64,000 bases of DNA from positions 1 to 64,000 of the forward strand of contig NZ_JZKH01000028.1 in assembly GCF_000961885.1 (NCBI RefSeq), in the 5' to 3' direction. Made by a program: the position numbers and the translations under genes. The notes under the pieces were generated by a model that was not told the DNA's origin, did no database searches, and worked only from the letters and a program-made list of their open reading frames with translations. The stretch's first letter is position 1, and each line of letters starts with the position of its first letter. Positions 29,083 through 38,973 of this stretch are shown here, piece after piece. Origin of the DNA: Streptomyces rubellomurinus. GTDB taxonomy: Bacteria; Actinomycetota; Actinomycetes; Streptomycetales; Streptomycetaceae.

Positions 29083-29433
29083 TCAGCGCCTGCGCACGAT
29101 CACCGCGACGGCGGCCAGCGGCAGCGCGGAGAGCCCCTGGAGGACGGCGTACCAGGCGGGGCAGAGCCCGGGGACGAGGTCCACACCGATGATGGCGATC
29201 GGCATGACGGTGGCCAGGGTCCGCAGCCGGTCGGTGGAGCGGCCCTCTAGGCGGTGGAGGTACGGGGCGGCCGCGAGGAAGAGGGCGGCGCGGATCCACA
29301 TGAACGGCGTGGTCCCGTGGCCGAGGGCCGCCAGCACGGCGACCGTCCCGAGCACAATGGCGCTGATCGCACCGAACAGGGTGGTGCACTTCCGCACGGT
29401 GGCCCGGGCGTCGAAGCTGGTGGTCGTCGTCAT
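29083..29433 (-). CDS. Small integral membrane protein
   Basis: A 116-residue hydrophobic protein with about four membrane segments (GAISAIVLGTVAVLAAL; FMWIRAALFLAAAPYLH; LATVMPIAIIGVDLVPG; LSALPLAAVAVIV). The ATG at 29433 follows GAGGAG, which favours it over the upstream extension. It resembles uncharacterised actinobacterial membrane proteins. No function can be assigned. Confidence 0.7.
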   Translation of the reverse strand: MTTTTSFDARATVRKCTTLFGAISAIVLGTVAVLAALGHGTTPFMWIRAALFLAAAPYLHRLEGRSTDRLRTLATVMPIAIIGVDLVPGLCPAWYAVLQGLSALPLAAVAVIVRRR

Positions 29434-29567
29434 GTGCCGTTCTCCTCGGTCTCGGGCTGACGACAACGACGCTACGGAGCAGGGGAGATGGGCAACACGG
29501 GTCCAGCCCCACACCCGGGGTGGGTCCAGGCCCACCCCCCACGGTGCGCCTGCTCCCCGGGCGGTGT

Positions 29568-30233
29568 TCAGAGGCTGCGGGCGGTGATGTCGCCGTAGGA
29601 GGTGGTGGCGCGGATGGCCACGACGGCGGTGCCGGTGTTGACGAGCGAGTTGGCGACCCGGCCGTAGGCGGTGCCCGCGTCGAGGGTGGCGGAGACCCCC
29701 CGGGCGGCGGTGACGGCGATGTTCCCGGACTCGGTGCGCAGGACGATCGGGCCCCGGGCCGCCTCGGCGATGGTCAGGTCGCCCTGCTGGGTGCTGAGCT
29801 GAGCGGGGCCGGTCAGGCGGCCAAGGGTGACGTCACCGGCCTGGAGGGTCAGGCGGGTCGCCGCGCTCTCGTCGAGCTTGACGGTGGCGCGGGCGGCCTC
29901 GAAGGTGACGTCGCCCAGCCGCCCGACGCCCCGCAGCTCCGCGTCGGCGGCCTTGCCCTCGACGGTCGAGCCGGCGGGCAGCTGGACGGTGATCTCGGTG
30001 GTCCCGGAGTTGCCGAGCAGGCTGTTGTTCGCGGCCGGCGCCTCGATCCGCAGGACCCCGTTGTCGTAGCTGACCTGCAACTGCTCGGCGGCCTTCACGT
30101 CACGGGACTTGGCCGGGTTCGCGGGACGGACCTCGACCACGGTGTCGGCCCGGTCGGCGGCGATGAACCGGATCTGGGCGGCGGGGACGTCGAGGACGGC
30201 GGCGATCGGGGCGGTGGTGGCGAAGGTGTACAT
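29568..30233 (-). CDS. DUF4097 beta-strand repeat protein
   Basis: A 221-residue protein made of repeating beta strands (GDVTFEAARATVKL, GDVTLGRLTGPAQLS, GDLTIAEAARGPIVL, GNIAVTAARGVSATL, YGDITARSL), typical of the DUF4097/adhesin-like parallel beta-helix family. It has no signal peptide. In Streptomyces such genes often lie beside a regulator; here an unusual upstream region rich in GTTGC motifs may bind one. Function unknown. Confidence 0.85.
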   Translation of the reverse strand: MYTFATTAPIAAVLDVPAAQIRFIAADRADTVVEVRPANPAKSRDVKAAEQLQVSYDNGVLRIEAPAANNSLLGNSGTTEITVQLPAGSTVEGKAADAELRGVGRLGDVTFEAARATVKLDESAATRLTLQAGDVTLGRLTGPAQLSTQQGDLTIAEAARGPIVLRTESGNIAVTAARGVSATLDAGTAYGRVANSLVNTGTAVVAIRATTSYGDITARSL

Positions 30234-30304
30234 CGTGGTCTCTCCCTGTGGTCTCCGGCGGGCCTCCCTTGTTTCGGCCCGTCGTTTCCGACAGAGGAAA
30301 AGCT

Positions 30305-30439
30305 ACGTTGCGTTCGCGAGTCAGGCAACGACTTCCTTGCCAAGAAATGCCTTAACTGCAGTTCACAGCAGGGAAATCGTTGCAGCCAGCCTGCCGCCTA
30401 ACGCAACGAAGCACGGGATTCGTTGCAATGAACTGCAAC
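30305..30439. promoter_or_regulatory. Array of GTTGC/GCAAC motifs
   Basis: The 289 bp between 30234 and 30522 is less GC-rich than its surroundings. It carries at least six copies of CGTTGC or GCAACG in both orientations (about 30306, 30325, 30378, 30403, 30421, 30435) and the palindrome AACTGCAGTT. Its position upstream of the DUF4097 gene suggests a multi-site operator. Confidence 0.45.
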
Positions 30440-30522
30440 TGAACGCACCGCCCGGCGCGGGACACGCGAAGGCCCTCGCCCGTCCCAGGGCGAGGGCCTC
30501 GCGGGCGTCCGTCGGCTCCGGG

Positions 30523-31152
30523 TCAGCCGCCGGACGGGTTCCGGTTGCCTCCTCCGAAGCCACCGCCTCCGAAGCCGCCGCCGAAGCCGCCCGTCGCGGC
30601 GCCTTCGACGAGCTGGCTGGCGGTGTAGCCACCGTTGGCGTCGGGGGTGCCGACGACGGTCACGCTCTGGCCGGGCAGCAGGTCCGCGACCTTGCCGTCC
30701 TTGTTGAGCTGGACCTTCGTCGCGTCGCCGGTGGTGACCTTGATGGTGTTGCCGTTCGAATCGGTGAGGTACACGGTCGAGCCGTCCACCGCCTTGACGG
30801 TGCCGCGCGCGAACCCGGGCTGGGAACCGCCCTGGCCCTGACCCTGACCCTGGCCCTGGCCCTGCCCGCCGCGCCGCCCGCCGCCCTGGCCGTAGCCGCC
30901 CGCCGCCGGGCCGGCGGCAGGGGCAGCAGCCCGAGCGGAGGACTTCCCGCCCGACCCGCCCTGCCCCTGCTGGTACCAGACCCCGCCCGCGAACGCCCCG
31001 GTGGCGATCACGCCGCCCGCCAGCACCAGGCTCAGCCACGGCAGCTTCCGGCGCGGCGGCGCCGCCAGCTCCGCGCTCACGTCCCGGGCGTCCGGCGGCG
31101 TGGCGAGGAGCGCGACCTGATCATCGTGATTCATCGAGCTCATCGAACTCAT
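30523..31152 (-). CDS. Membrane-anchored DUF5666-like protein
   Basis: A 209-residue protein with a cytoplasmic N-terminus, one membrane helix (LPWLSLVLAGGVIATGAFAG, residues about 33-52), a glycine/glutamine-rich linker with GQ repeats, and an OB-like domain (GTVKAVDGSTVYLTDSNGNT) of the DUF5666 type, ending in a Gly-rich tail. It starts MSSMSSMNHDD at 31152 with GGAG upstream. It follows the ABC permease by 13 bp, so it is probably the last gene of the exporter operon and sits outside the membrane. Confidence 0.75.
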   Translation of the reverse strand: MSSMSSMNHDDQVALLATPPDARDVSAELAAPPRRKLPWLSLVLAGGVIATGAFAGGVWYQQGQGGSGGKSSARAAAPAAGPAAGGYGQGGGRRGGQGQGQGQGQGQGGSQPGFARGTVKAVDGSTVYLTDSNGNTIKVTTGDATKVQLNKDGKVADLLPGQSVTVVGTPDANGGYTASQLVEGAATGGFGGGFGGGGFGGGNRNPSGG

Positions 31153-31165
31153 CGAGACAGTGCTC

Positions 31166-32383
31166 CTACTCGTGCCGGAGGGCGTCGATCGGCCGCAGCG
31201 AGGCGGCCCGGTTGGCGGGGTAGCTGCCGAAGAACAGCCCGATGGCGACGGCGATCCCGAACGCACCGAGCACCGATTCGGGGATCACCACCGGCTTGAT
31301 GCCGACGATGCTGAAGTGCGAGCCGGCGATCCCGGCCGCCACGCCCAACCCCGCGCCGATCACCGACAGCAGCGTCGACTCGGTGAGGAACTGCCCGAGG
31401 ATCACCGCCCGGGGCGCACCCAGCGCCTTGCGGATGCCGATCTCACGCGTCCGCTCCGTCACCGTCACCAGCATGATGTTGGTGATCCCGATCCCGCCGA
31501 CCAGCAGCGAGATCGCCGCGACCGCGCCCAGCAGCACGGTGAACGTCTTCGTCGTGCTCTCCCGGGCCGTCAGCAGCGACGCCTGGTTGGTGATCCGGAA
31601 GTCCGCCTTGGCCGGGTCGGCGATCGCGTGCGTCCCGAGCAGCACCCGGGTGATCTCGGACTGCGCGGCCGTCGTCGTGTCCGCCGACGAGGCCTGCACC
31701 AGGATCTGGTTGACCGCCCCGAAGCCGGTGAACGCGTTCTGCACGGTCGGCAGCGGCGCGATCACCACGTCGTCGGGGTCGGTGAACCCGCTGCCGCCCT
31801 TGGCCTGGAGCACGCCCACCACCGTGAACGGAGTCCCGCCGAGCACGATCTTCTTCCCGACCGGGTCCTCGGCGTCGAACAGCTGCTTGGCCGTCGTCGC
31901 GCCGAGCACCGCGACCTTGCGCGAGCCGAGCACGTCGTCGTCCGTGAAGTAGTCGCCGTGCGCGACCTTCTGGTTGGCGGTCTCGAAGTACGCCGGGTAC
32001 GTCCCGACGACCGACCCCGGGCTGTACGAGATGTTCCCGTACAGCGCCGTCGTGCTCGTCGTCACCACGGGCGCCACCGACCGGATCGCCGCCGAGTCGC
32101 CGTCGCTCGCCAGCGCCTTCGCATCGGCCACGGTCAGCTTCTTCACCGAGCCCGAGGCCACCGAACGCGCGCCGCCGAAGGCCGAACCAGTGCTGACCGT
32201 CAGCGAGTTGGTCCCGAGCGAGGTGATCGACTCCTTCACCGCCTGGGACGAGCCGTTGCCCACCGCCAGCAGCAGGATCACCGAGGCCACACCGATCAGC
32301 ACCCCCAGCATGGTGAGCGCCGAGCGCACCTTGTTGGCGATCAGGCCGCCGGCCGCGAAGCGGAGCGTCTGCCAGAGGATCAC
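31166..32383 (-). CDS. MacB-like ABC transporter permease
   Basis: A 405-residue FtsX/MacB permease. TM1 follows LRFAAGGLIANKVRSALTML and GVLIGVASVILLL. A large extracytoplasmic domain of about 220 residues follows, then three C-terminal helices, ending with RAASLRPIDALRHE. GTG start in a GTGA overlap with the ATPase stop. With the ATPase and adaptor it should form a tripartite-type exporter adapted to a Gram-positive envelope. Substrate unknown. Confidence 0.92.
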   Translation of the reverse strand: MILWQTLRFAAGGLIANKVRSALTMLGVLIGVASVILLLAVGNGSSQAVKESITSLGTNSLTVSTGSAFGGARSVASGSVKKLTVADAKALASDGDSAAIRSVAPVVTTSTTALYGNISYSPGSVVGTYPAYFETANQKVAHGDYFTDDDVLGSRKVAVLGATTAKQLFDAEDPVGKKIVLGGTPFTVVGVLQAKGGSGFTDPDDVVIAPLPTVQNAFTGFGAVNQILVQASSADTTTAAQSEITRVLLGTHAIADPAKADFRITNQASLLTARESTTKTFTVLLGAVAAISLLVGGIGITNIMLVTVTERTREIGIRKALGAPRAVILGQFLTESTLLSVIGAGLGVAAGIAGSHFSIVGIKPVVIPESVLGAFGIAVAIGLFFGSYPANRAASLRPIDALRHE

Positions 32384-33183
32384 GCCATCACCCCCGCCGG
32401 GGACAGGACGGGCGGGGGCCCGTCCACCGGCGCCTGCCGGACGTCGCTCACGATCTGCCCGTCGACCAGCCGCAGCACCCGCTTGGCGTGCCGCGCGACC
32501 TCGTCCTCGTGGGTGATCAGCACGACCGTACGGCCGGTGGCGTTGAGCCCGTCGATCAGGGCCAGCACCTCCTCCGTGGAGCGGCTGTCCAGGTTCCCGG
32601 TCGGTTCGTCGGCGAGCAGCAGCGCAGGCGCCGTGACCAGCGCGCGGGCCACCGCGACGCGCTGCTGCTGGCCGCCGGAGAGCTGGTTGGGCTTGTGCCC
32701 GGCCCGCTCGCCGAGCCCGACCAGCGACAGCGCGGCCATCGCCCGCCGCCGGCGCTCGGCGGCGCGCACGCCCGCGTAGGCGAGCGGCAGCTCGACCTGG
32801 GCGAGGGCGGTGGTGCGGGGCACCAGGTTGAAGGACTGGAAGACGAAGCCGATCTTGCGGTTGCGGACCAGCGAGAGCTGCTGCTCGTCGAGGTGGCCGA
32901 CGTCGATGCCGTCCAGCAGGTAGCGGCCGGAGGTCGGGACGTCCAGGCAGCCGAGGATGTTCATCAGGGTGGACTTGCCGGAGCCCGAACTGCCCATCAC
33001 CGCGACGTAGTCGCCCTGTTCGATGTCCAGGCTGACGCCCTCCGGCTCGTCGGTCCCGGGCCGGGACGGGCCGCGCAGGGCGTGCACGGTGGCGTCGCCG
33101 TGCCCGTACGACTTGGTGAGCCGGCTGATCCGGATCACCGGCACGGGGTGCGCGGGGACGCGCTTGTCGATGACGTGACGCAT
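32380..33183 (-). CDS. MacB/LolD-type ABC transporter ATPase
   Basis: A 267-residue ATPase. Walker A is GSSGSGKST, signature LSGGQQQRVAVARALV, Walker B LLLADEPTGNLD and switch His in LITHE. A 12-residue insertion (GPSRPGTDEPEG) after the A-loop strand is unusual. The ATG at 33183 lies 2 bp after the adaptor stop. It energises the permease encoded immediately downstream. Confidence 0.93.
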   Translation of the reverse strand: MRHVIDKRVPAHPVPVIRISRLTKSYGHGDATVHALRGPSRPGTDEPEGVSLDIEQGDYVAVMGSSGSGKSTLMNILGCLDVPTSGRYLLDGIDVGHLDEQQLSLVRNRKIGFVFQSFNLVPRTTALAQVELPLAYAGVRAAERRRRAMAALSLVGLGERAGHKPNQLSGGQQQRVAVARALVTAPALLLADEPTGNLDSRSTEEVLALIDGLNATGRTVVLITHEDEVARHAKRVLRLVDGQIVSDVRQAPVDGPPPVLSPAGVMA

Positions 33184-33185
33184 GC

Positions 33186-34589
33186 TCAGCCCTTGCCGCC
33201 CCGGCCGGAGCCACCGGCGCCGCCACCGCCGGAGCCGCCGGAGCCGCCCGGGATGCCCACGGCACCGCCGCTGCCGCCCCGACCGCCCTGGCCGCCACCG
33301 AAGCCCGGGAAGGAGGCGTTCGGGAAGCCGTTGCCGCCGCTGGTGCTGGGGAGTTCGACCTTGTCGCCCTCCTTGAGCCCGGAGACGACCTGCACGGTGC
33401 TGTCGCCCTCGACGCCGACCCCGACGGTGACCCGCTCGGTGCTGCCGTCCGGGTGGACCACGGTCGCGGTCCGGCTGGCGCCCGTCCCGGACAGCGCCGA
33501 GGTCGGCAGCGAGAGCGCGTTGTCCGCCTCGCCGGTGATCACCTGGACGGTCGCGCTGAGGCCGGTGCGCAGCGTGCCGGTGTCGCCGCCGATCTGCAGC
33601 GTGGCCGCGTACTGGACGGCGGAGCCGCCCGCCGCGCCGCCGCCCGAGCCGCCGGACGGCAGCGAACTGACGGACAGGACGGTCGCGTTGAGCTTGGTGT
33701 CGGACTGCGCGTTCAGGGTGACGGAGGCCGCCTCGCCCTTCTTCAGCTTGAGCGAGTCCAGTTCGGAGAAGTTGGCGGCGACCTGCATCCCGGTCGGGTT
33801 GGTCAGCACGATGAAGCCGCTGGGCGAGCCGGAAACCGCGCTCGCACCGGCCGACTTGGACGAGGAGGACGACGCGGCCGAGGAGCCGGAGCCGGTGGCC
33901 CCGACCGTGTCCCCGACCTTCGCCGAGACCGAGGCGACCGTGCCGTCCGCGGTCGCGGTCAGGGTGGTGCCGGCCAGCGCGTTCTGGGCGTTGGTGAGGT
34001 TGGTCTGCGCGGTGGCGACCTGCTGCTGGGCCTGCGCGACGGCCGCGTCGTCGACCTTGGTGGTGGTGATGGTGGTGGTCTGCGGGGCGGGCGCGCTGCT
34101 CCCGCCCGCACCGCGACCGCCCCCGCCCGCGGCCGCACCCGAGGGTGCCGGCGACGCGGCGGAGGCCTGGGGCAGCGGCTCGGTGGTCGTCGTGGTGACC
34201 CCGGCCTGCGCCTTGGTGAGGTTGGCGTTGGCCGTGGTGAGGGCCGCCTGGGCGGCGTCCACCTGCTGCTGGGCCGCCGTGGTGTCGACGGTCGCCAGCA
34301 CCTGCCCCTTCTTGACCGCGTCACCCACCGCGACCTTGACGGCCGTGAGCCGACCGCCGGTGGCGAAGTCCTGGGCCGCGTCGCTGGGCGAGACCAGGGT
34401 GCCGGTTCCGGAGACGGTGGCCAGGACCGTCCCCTTGGAGACGGTCGCGGTCCGGGGCGCGGACTTGGCCGCGGCCGTCCCACCGCTGCCGTTGACCGCC
34501 GTGTACGCGAGGACGGCGCCGCCCAGCAGGGCCACGCCGAGCGCGGAGTTGACGAGGACGGCGCCTCGCCGCCGTGGGAGCACCTTCAT
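33186..34589 (-). CDS. HlyD/MacA-like efflux adaptor
   Basis: A 467-residue membrane-fusion protein. An N-terminal helix (AVLVNSALGVALLGGAVLAY) anchors it. A lipoyl/barrel half (GTVLATVSGTGTLVSPSDAA) is followed by coiled-coil repeats rich in Ala/Gln (VDAAQAALTTANANLTKAQA; VAQAQQQVATAQTNLTNAQ), a barrel domain, and a Gly-rich C-terminal tail. It heads the exporter operon. The ATG at 34589 lacks a strong ribosome site, so the start is moderately certain. The 34590-34822 stretch upstream shows no gene. Confidence 0.88.
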   Translation of the reverse strand: MKVLPRRRGAVLVNSALGVALLGGAVLAYTAVNGSGGTAAAKSAPRTATVSKGTVLATVSGTGTLVSPSDAAQDFATGGRLTAVKVAVGDAVKKGQVLATVDTTAAQQQVDAAQAALTTANANLTKAQAGVTTTTTEPLPQASAASPAPSGAAAGGGGRGAGGSSAPAPQTTTITTTKVDDAAVAQAQQQVATAQTNLTNAQNALAGTTLTATADGTVASVSAKVGDTVGATGSGSSAASSSSSKSAGASAVSGSPSGFIVLTNPTGMQVAANFSELDSLKLKKGEAASVTLNAQSDTKLNATVLSVSSLPSGGSGGGAAGGSAVQYAATLQIGGDTGTLRTGLSATVQVITGEADNALSLPTSALSGTGASRTATVVHPDGSTERVTVGVGVEGDSTVQVVSGLKEGDKVELPSTSGGNGFPNASFPGFGGGQGGRGGSGGAVGIPGGSGGSGGGGAGGSGRGGKG

Positions 34590-34822
34590 GGCGGACAGCT
34601 TCGCCGGGTGCTCTTGCACGGTCCTGGGCGCCGGCTGGGAGAAGTCTGACCGACAGGATCCGGGCATTCCGCCCGAACCACCTCCGTCGCGCGGGCGCCT
34701 TGGCCGGGGCCTGGGCAGCCCTTGGCCGAACTCCCAGGCTCCTCCCAGCGATCCCCGCCCATCCGGGAGCACATCCTCATCCGCCCGCCGTCAGAAGCCC
34801 GGCCCCGGCCCGCCCGAACACG

Positions 34823-34860
34823 CCGCAGGGGCGCACCCCCAACGGAGCGCGCCCCTGCGG
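34823..34860 (-). terminator. 12-bp stem terminator after hisC
   Basis: CCGCAGGGGCGC (34823-34834) pairs perfectly with 34849-34860. It sits 22 bp past the hisC stop and upstream of the exporter promoter. Confidence 0.75.
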
Positions 34861-34882
34861 AACGGAAAGCAGCCAGCAGGCC

Positions 34883-35968
34883 TCAGCCGCTGATCTCCTT
34901 GCGGAACGCCTCCGCCACCGACAGGAAGATCGAGTTGCCCTCGGCCTCCCCGATCGACACCCGCACGCCCTCCGGGAACGGCCGGACGATCACGCCGGCC
35001 TCGCCGCACCGCGCCGCGAAGTCCGCCGAGCGCTCGCCGAGCCCGAGCCACACGAAGTTGGCCTGCGAGTCCGGGATCTCCCAGCCCTGCGCCCGCAGCC
35101 CGGCGACGACCCGGCCGCGCTCCTCGACCAGCGCCTCGACGCGCTCCAGCAGCGCCTCCTCGCTGCGCAGCGAGGCGACGGCGGCGTTCTGCGCGAGCTG
35201 GGTGACGCCGAACGGCACCGCGGTCTTGCGCAGCGCGGCGGCCACCGGCTCGTGCGCGACGGCGAAGCCGACCCGCAGGCCCGCGAGGCCGTACGCCTTC
35301 GAGAAGGTGCGCAGCACGCACACGTTCGGACGGTCCCGGTACAGGTCGATGCCGTTGGGCACCTCGGCGTCCCGGATGAACTCGATGTACGCCTCGTCGA
35401 TGACGACCAGGACGTCGCCGGGGACGGCGTCCAGGAAGCGCTCCAGCTCGGCGCGGTGGATCACGTTGCCGGTCGGGTTGTTGGGGTTGCAGACGAAGAC
35501 CAGCCGGGTCTTCTCGTTGATCGCCGCGAGCATCGCGTCGAGGTCGTGGTCGCCCCCGGCCGTCAGCGGCACCATGACCGGCGTCGCGCCGGCGACCTGG
35601 GTGATGATCGGGTAGGCCTCGAAGGAGCGCCAGGCGAAGATCACCTCGTCGCCCGGGCCGGCGGTGGCGAGGATGAGCGACTGCGCGACGCCGACCGAGC
35701 CGGTGCCGGTGGCGATGTGCTCGACGGGCACGCCGAAGCGCTCGGACAGCACCCGCGCCAGCTCGCTCACGCCCATGTCGGGGTAGCGGTTGAAGGAGCC
35801 GGCCGCCGCGACGGCCGCCTCGAGCACGCCGGGGAGCGGCTCGTACGGGTTCTCGTTCGAGGACAGCTTGTAGGCGTCGGCGCCGGCGGGCTTGCCGGGC
35901 TTGTAGGTGGGGATGCCGTCGAGGGTCGGCCGCAGCCGCGGGCCCTGCGCTGACGTACCACTGCTCAC
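34883..35968 (-). CDS. hisC: Histidinol-phosphate aminotransferase
   Basis: A 361-residue class I/II PLP enzyme that transaminates imidazole-acetol phosphate in histidine synthesis, or aromatic amino acids. Motifs are [38 protein letters not shown] and the PLP lysine in [15 protein letters not shown]. The GTG at 35968, with GAAGGAG upstream, gives the normal N-terminus; the open frame extends further but is not family-like. It is outside a his operon and divergent from a LacI regulator, so it is probably the second hisC of Streptomyces. Aromatic aminotransferase activity is an alternative. Confidence 0.9.
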   Translation of the reverse strand: MSSGTSAQGPRLRPTLDGIPTYKPGKPAGADAYKLSSNENPYEPLPGVLEAAVAAAGSFNRYPDMGVSELARVLSERFGVPVEHIATGTGSVGVAQSLILATAGPGDEVIFAWRSFEAYPIITQVAGATPVMVPLTAGGDHDLDAMLAAINEKTRLVFVCNPNNPTGNVIHRAELERFLDAVPGDVLVVIDEAYIEFIRDAEVPNGIDLYRDRPNVCVLRTFSKAYGLAGLRVGFAVAHEPVAAALRKTAVPFGVTQLAQNAAVASLRSEEALLERVEALVEERGRVVAGLRAQGWEIPDSQANFVWLGLGERSADFAARCGEAGVIVRPFPEGVRVSIGEAEGNSIFLSVAEAFRKEISG

Positions 35969-36316
35969 GGTCGTACTCCTTCGTGTCTCTCCGGTCGCGT
36001 CATTCGTTCCGCCCGCCGTGGCACGGTCGGGGTCGCCGCTGTGCCGCGGGCTCCGGAACGCGCTCCGGACCACCCCGGTCGGGTGCTTTGCACGATACCG
36101 ACCGCCCTCACCCGTAGGAGTGAGATGCCCGGTCGGCTTACAGGTGCAGATCAGCCATTCTGCCCGGTTCCTTCGGCACATGTCAGAGGTAAGAGCCCTG
36201 GTTGTGGGCGGGTATCGAAGGGGCGCACCCCGGCTCACTAGCGGAGAAACGTATCTTCGAGTGCCCCCGATGCGCCGGTCACAGACCCTTGTCAGGAGCC
36301 ATACGATCGGTCCGCC

Positions 36317-37474
36317 ATGACAGCAGCAGCCAACCAGAGCGGTCGGCGTCCCACCACCTCACGGCGTCTGGAGCGGGCCGGCATCCGGGATGTGGCAGCA
36401 GCCGCCGGAGTGTCGATCACCACCGTCTCCGATGCGCTGAACGGAAAGGGCCGCCTGCCCGACGAGACCCGCAGCCGGGTGCGCGAGGTCGCCGAGCGCC
36501 TCGGCTACCGCCCCTCGGCGGCCGCCCGCACCCTGCGCACCGGGCGGTCCGGCCTGATCGGGCTGACCGTCACGACCTACGGCGAAGAGCCCTTCACCTT
36601 CACCGAGTTCGCGTACTTCGCCGAGATGGCCCGGGCCGCCACCAGCGCCGCCCTGGGCCGCGGCTACGCGCTGGTGGTGCTGCCCGCCTCCTCCCGGCAC
36701 GACGTCTGGGGCAACATCGCCCTGGACGGCACGGTCGTGATCGACCCGCCCGACCAGGACCCGCTGGTCAGCGAGCTGTACCGGTCCGGCGTCCCGGTGG
36801 TGAGCGACGGCAAGCCGGGCAACTGCCCGGTCACCGCCTGGGTCGACAACGACCACGAGGCCGCCGTGCTCGGCATCCTGGACCACCTCTCCGAGGCCGG
36901 CGCCCGCCGGATCGGCCTGCTCACCGGCACCAGCACCGACACCTACACCCGGCTCTCCACCGAGGCCTACCTCGGCTGGTGCGCCAAGGTCGGCCAGGAG
37001 CCGGTGTACGAGGCGTACCCGGCGCACGACCCGGCCGCGGGCGCCGTCGCCGCCGACCGGCTGCTCGCCCGCCCCGACCGGCCGGACGCCGTCTACGGCC
37101 TGTTCGACCCCAACGGCACCGACCTGCTGGCCGCCGCCCGCCGCTACGGCCTGCGGGTGCCGGACGACCTGCTGCTGGTCTGCTGCAGCGAGAGCGACGT
37201 CTACGCGGCCACCGAACCGCCGATCACCACGCTCTCGTTGAAGCCGCGCCGGATCGGCACCACCGTCGTCAACCTGCTCATCGACGCGATCGAGGGCGTC
37301 GACTCGGGCACCGGCGTGGACATCGCCCGGCTCTTCCCGCCGCGCTTCCGCACCGCCGGGACCGGCCCGCCGCCGGGCACCCTGATGCCCACCGAACTGA
37401 TCGTCCGCGCGTCCTCCCAGCGCCGGAGTCCGCGCACCACCGTCAGCCCTCCCCGGCCCCCCGGCGAGGTCTAG
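36317..37474 (+). CDS. LacI-family transcriptional regulator
   Basis: A 385-residue repressor-type protein. The HTH is [20 protein letters not shown] followed by [25 protein letters not shown], then a periplasmic-binding-protein fold sensor domain. The C-terminal tail of about 30 residues is basic and Pro-rich. The effector is unknown. It diverges from hisC across 348 bp (35969-36316), which contains no other gene and presumably both promoters. Confidence 0.92.
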   Translation: MTAAANQSGRRPTTSRRLERAGIRDVAAAAGVSITTVSDALNGKGRLPDETRSRVREVAERLGYRPSAAARTLRTGRSGLIGLTVTTYGEEPFTFTEFAYFAEMARAATSAALGRGYALVVLPASSRHDVWGNIALDGTVVIDPPDQDPLVSELYRSGVPVVSDGKPGNCPVTAWVDNDHEAAVLGILDHLSEAGARRIGLLTGTSTDTYTRLSTEAYLGWCAKVGQEPVYEAYPAHDPAAGAVAADRLLARPDRPDAVYGLFDPNGTDLLAAARRYGLRVPDDLLLVCCSESDVYAATEPPITTLSLKPRRIGTTVVNLLIDAIEGVDSGTGVDIARLFPPRFRTAGTGPPPGTLMPTELIVRASSQRRSPRTTVSPPRPPGEV

Positions 37475-37575
37475 ACCATAACGAGTCGGGACAAAACGGA
37501 CCTAGCGGGACGCCCGGCTGACGCTCCGGAGGATTGGATACCCACCAGGTGACGACGCCGGGAGAGTGGTCTTCC

Positions 37576-37588
37576 TATGATGGGCGAA
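37576..37588 (+). promoter_or_regulatory. Leaderless promoter (-10 box)
   Basis: TATGAT at 37576-37581 is a near-consensus -10 box, with the ATG of the phosphatase gene at 37588, exactly where transcription should begin. No ribosome site is present, so the mRNA is probably leaderless. No convincing -35 box is visible. Confidence 0.55.
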
Positions 37589-38973
37589 TGACACCCGAGG
37601 ACCGCTTCCCCGGGCCTGAACACCCCGCCTCAGGCCCCCGCCACCAGCCGGACCTCGATGTGCTGCCGTACGGCACCTACTACGAGCCGGACCACGCCGC
37701 CGGCCACGCGTACGACGCCCAGGGCGGTCCGGGCGGTCCGGGCGGGGCCGGCGCTCCCGGCACGTACGAGTCGTACGACGCGGAGACCTACAGCGGCTAC
37801 GGCGGCGCCCGCTACCTCGAACAGCACTGGCCCGCCGACGGGCACGGCCAGGGCCACACCGTCCACGCCCAGTCGCACGCCGTCGCCTTCTCCGACCACG
37901 GGCAGCACCGCGGCTACGACGAGGGGTACGACGAGGGCTACGAGCCCACCCTCCCGGACCAGCCCTCCCCCGCCCTCCAGCTCCCCGCCGAGCAGCCCGA
38001 ACACCCCGCCCCGGCCGAGCACCCCGGCCCGGCCGAGCACCCGGGGACGGCCGAGCACTCCGGCCCGACCGACCGCGACGACCCGCCGACCATCGAGCTC
38101 GGCCCGCCGCTGCAGGACCCCGCCGCGCCCACCTACCCGTACCCGGCCCCCGGCCCCGACGAGCCCCCGGGCCCGGTGTACGTCGTCGGCGACGTCCACG
38201 GCTACCTGGAGGAGCTCCGCGCCGAGCTGCGCCACCAGGGCATCATCGACGCGGACGGCCACTGGTCCGCCGGCCGCGCCCGGCTCTGGTTCCTCGGCGA
38301 CTTCACCGACCGCGGCCCGGACGGCATCGGCGTCATCGACCTCGTCATGCAGCTCGCCGCCGAGGCCGCCGCCGCCGGCGGCTACTGCCGCGCCCTGATG
38401 GGCAACCACGAGCTCCTCTTCCTGGGCGCCGCCAAGTACGGCGACGAGCCGGTGCAGTCCACCGCCGGCACCGCCTCCTTCCTCGCCGCCTGGCGGCTCA
38501 ACGGCGGCCAGCAGAACGACCTCGACCGCCTGGAGGCGCACCACATCAGCTGGCTGTCCCGGCTGCCGGCCATCGCGCTGGAGGACGACCACCTGCTGCT
38601 GCACTCCGACACCACCGCGTACCTGGAGTACGGCGAGTCCATCCCGGACGTCAACGACGCCGTGCACACCCTGCTGCTGGACAGCGGCGTCGACGAGTGG
38701 TGGGACTGCTTCCGCCGCTTCACCAAGCGCTTCGCCTTCCGCGGCGACGCCGGGCCGATGGCCGTCCACGAGCTCCTCGGCACCTACGGCGGCAGCCGGA
38801 TCGTGCACGGGCACAGCCCCATCCCGTACCTCACCGGCGCGGTGCACAACGACGACGGGCAGCCGCCGCACATCCCCGGGCCGTACGTGTACGCGGACGA
38901 CCTGGCCGTCGCCATGGACGGCGGCGTCACCATGGAGGGGCGCCTGCTGATCGCCCGACTCCCCGTCAACTGA
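37588..38973 (+). CDS. PPP-family metallophosphatase with disordered N-terminus
   Basis: A 461-residue protein. Residues 1-190 are low-complexity, rich in Pro, Gly, Tyr and Glu, with four 6-residue repeats (EHPGPA type). The catalytic domain shows GDVHGY (D202, H204), GDFTDRGPD, GNHELLF and later HSD and HGH, the metal-binding pattern of PPP phosphatases. It could dephosphorylate phosphoproteins or nucleotides. The ATG is at the predicted transcription start. Confidence 0.88.
   Translation: MTPEDRFPGPEHPASGPRHQPDLDVLPYGTYYEPDHAAGHAYDAQGGPGGPGGAGAPGTYESYDAETYSGYGGARYLEQHWPADGHGQGHTVHAQSHAVAFSDHGQHRGYDEGYDEGYEPTLPDQPSPALQLPAEQPEHPAPAEHPGPAEHPGTAEHSGPTDRDDPPTIELGPPLQDPAAPTYPYPAPGPDEPPGPVYVVGDVHGYLEELRAELRHQGIIDADGHWSAGRARLWFLGDFTDRGPDGIGVIDLVMQLAAEAAAAGGYCRALMGNHELLFLGAAKYGDEPVQSTAGTASFLAAWRLNGGQQNDLDRLEAHHISWLSRLPAIALEDDHLLLHSDTTAYLEYGESIPDVNDAVHTLLLDSGVDEWWDCFRRFTKRFAFRGDAGPMAVHELLGTYGGSRIVHGHSPIPYLTGAVHNDDGQPPHIPGPYVYADDLAVAMDGGVTMEGRLLIARLPVN

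Noticed and set aside
34883..35968. hisC at 34.9 kb as part of the biosynthetic system in region 1
   Set aside because: It is 24 kb away, has its own terminator and a LacI neighbour, and its sequence is of housekeeping type.
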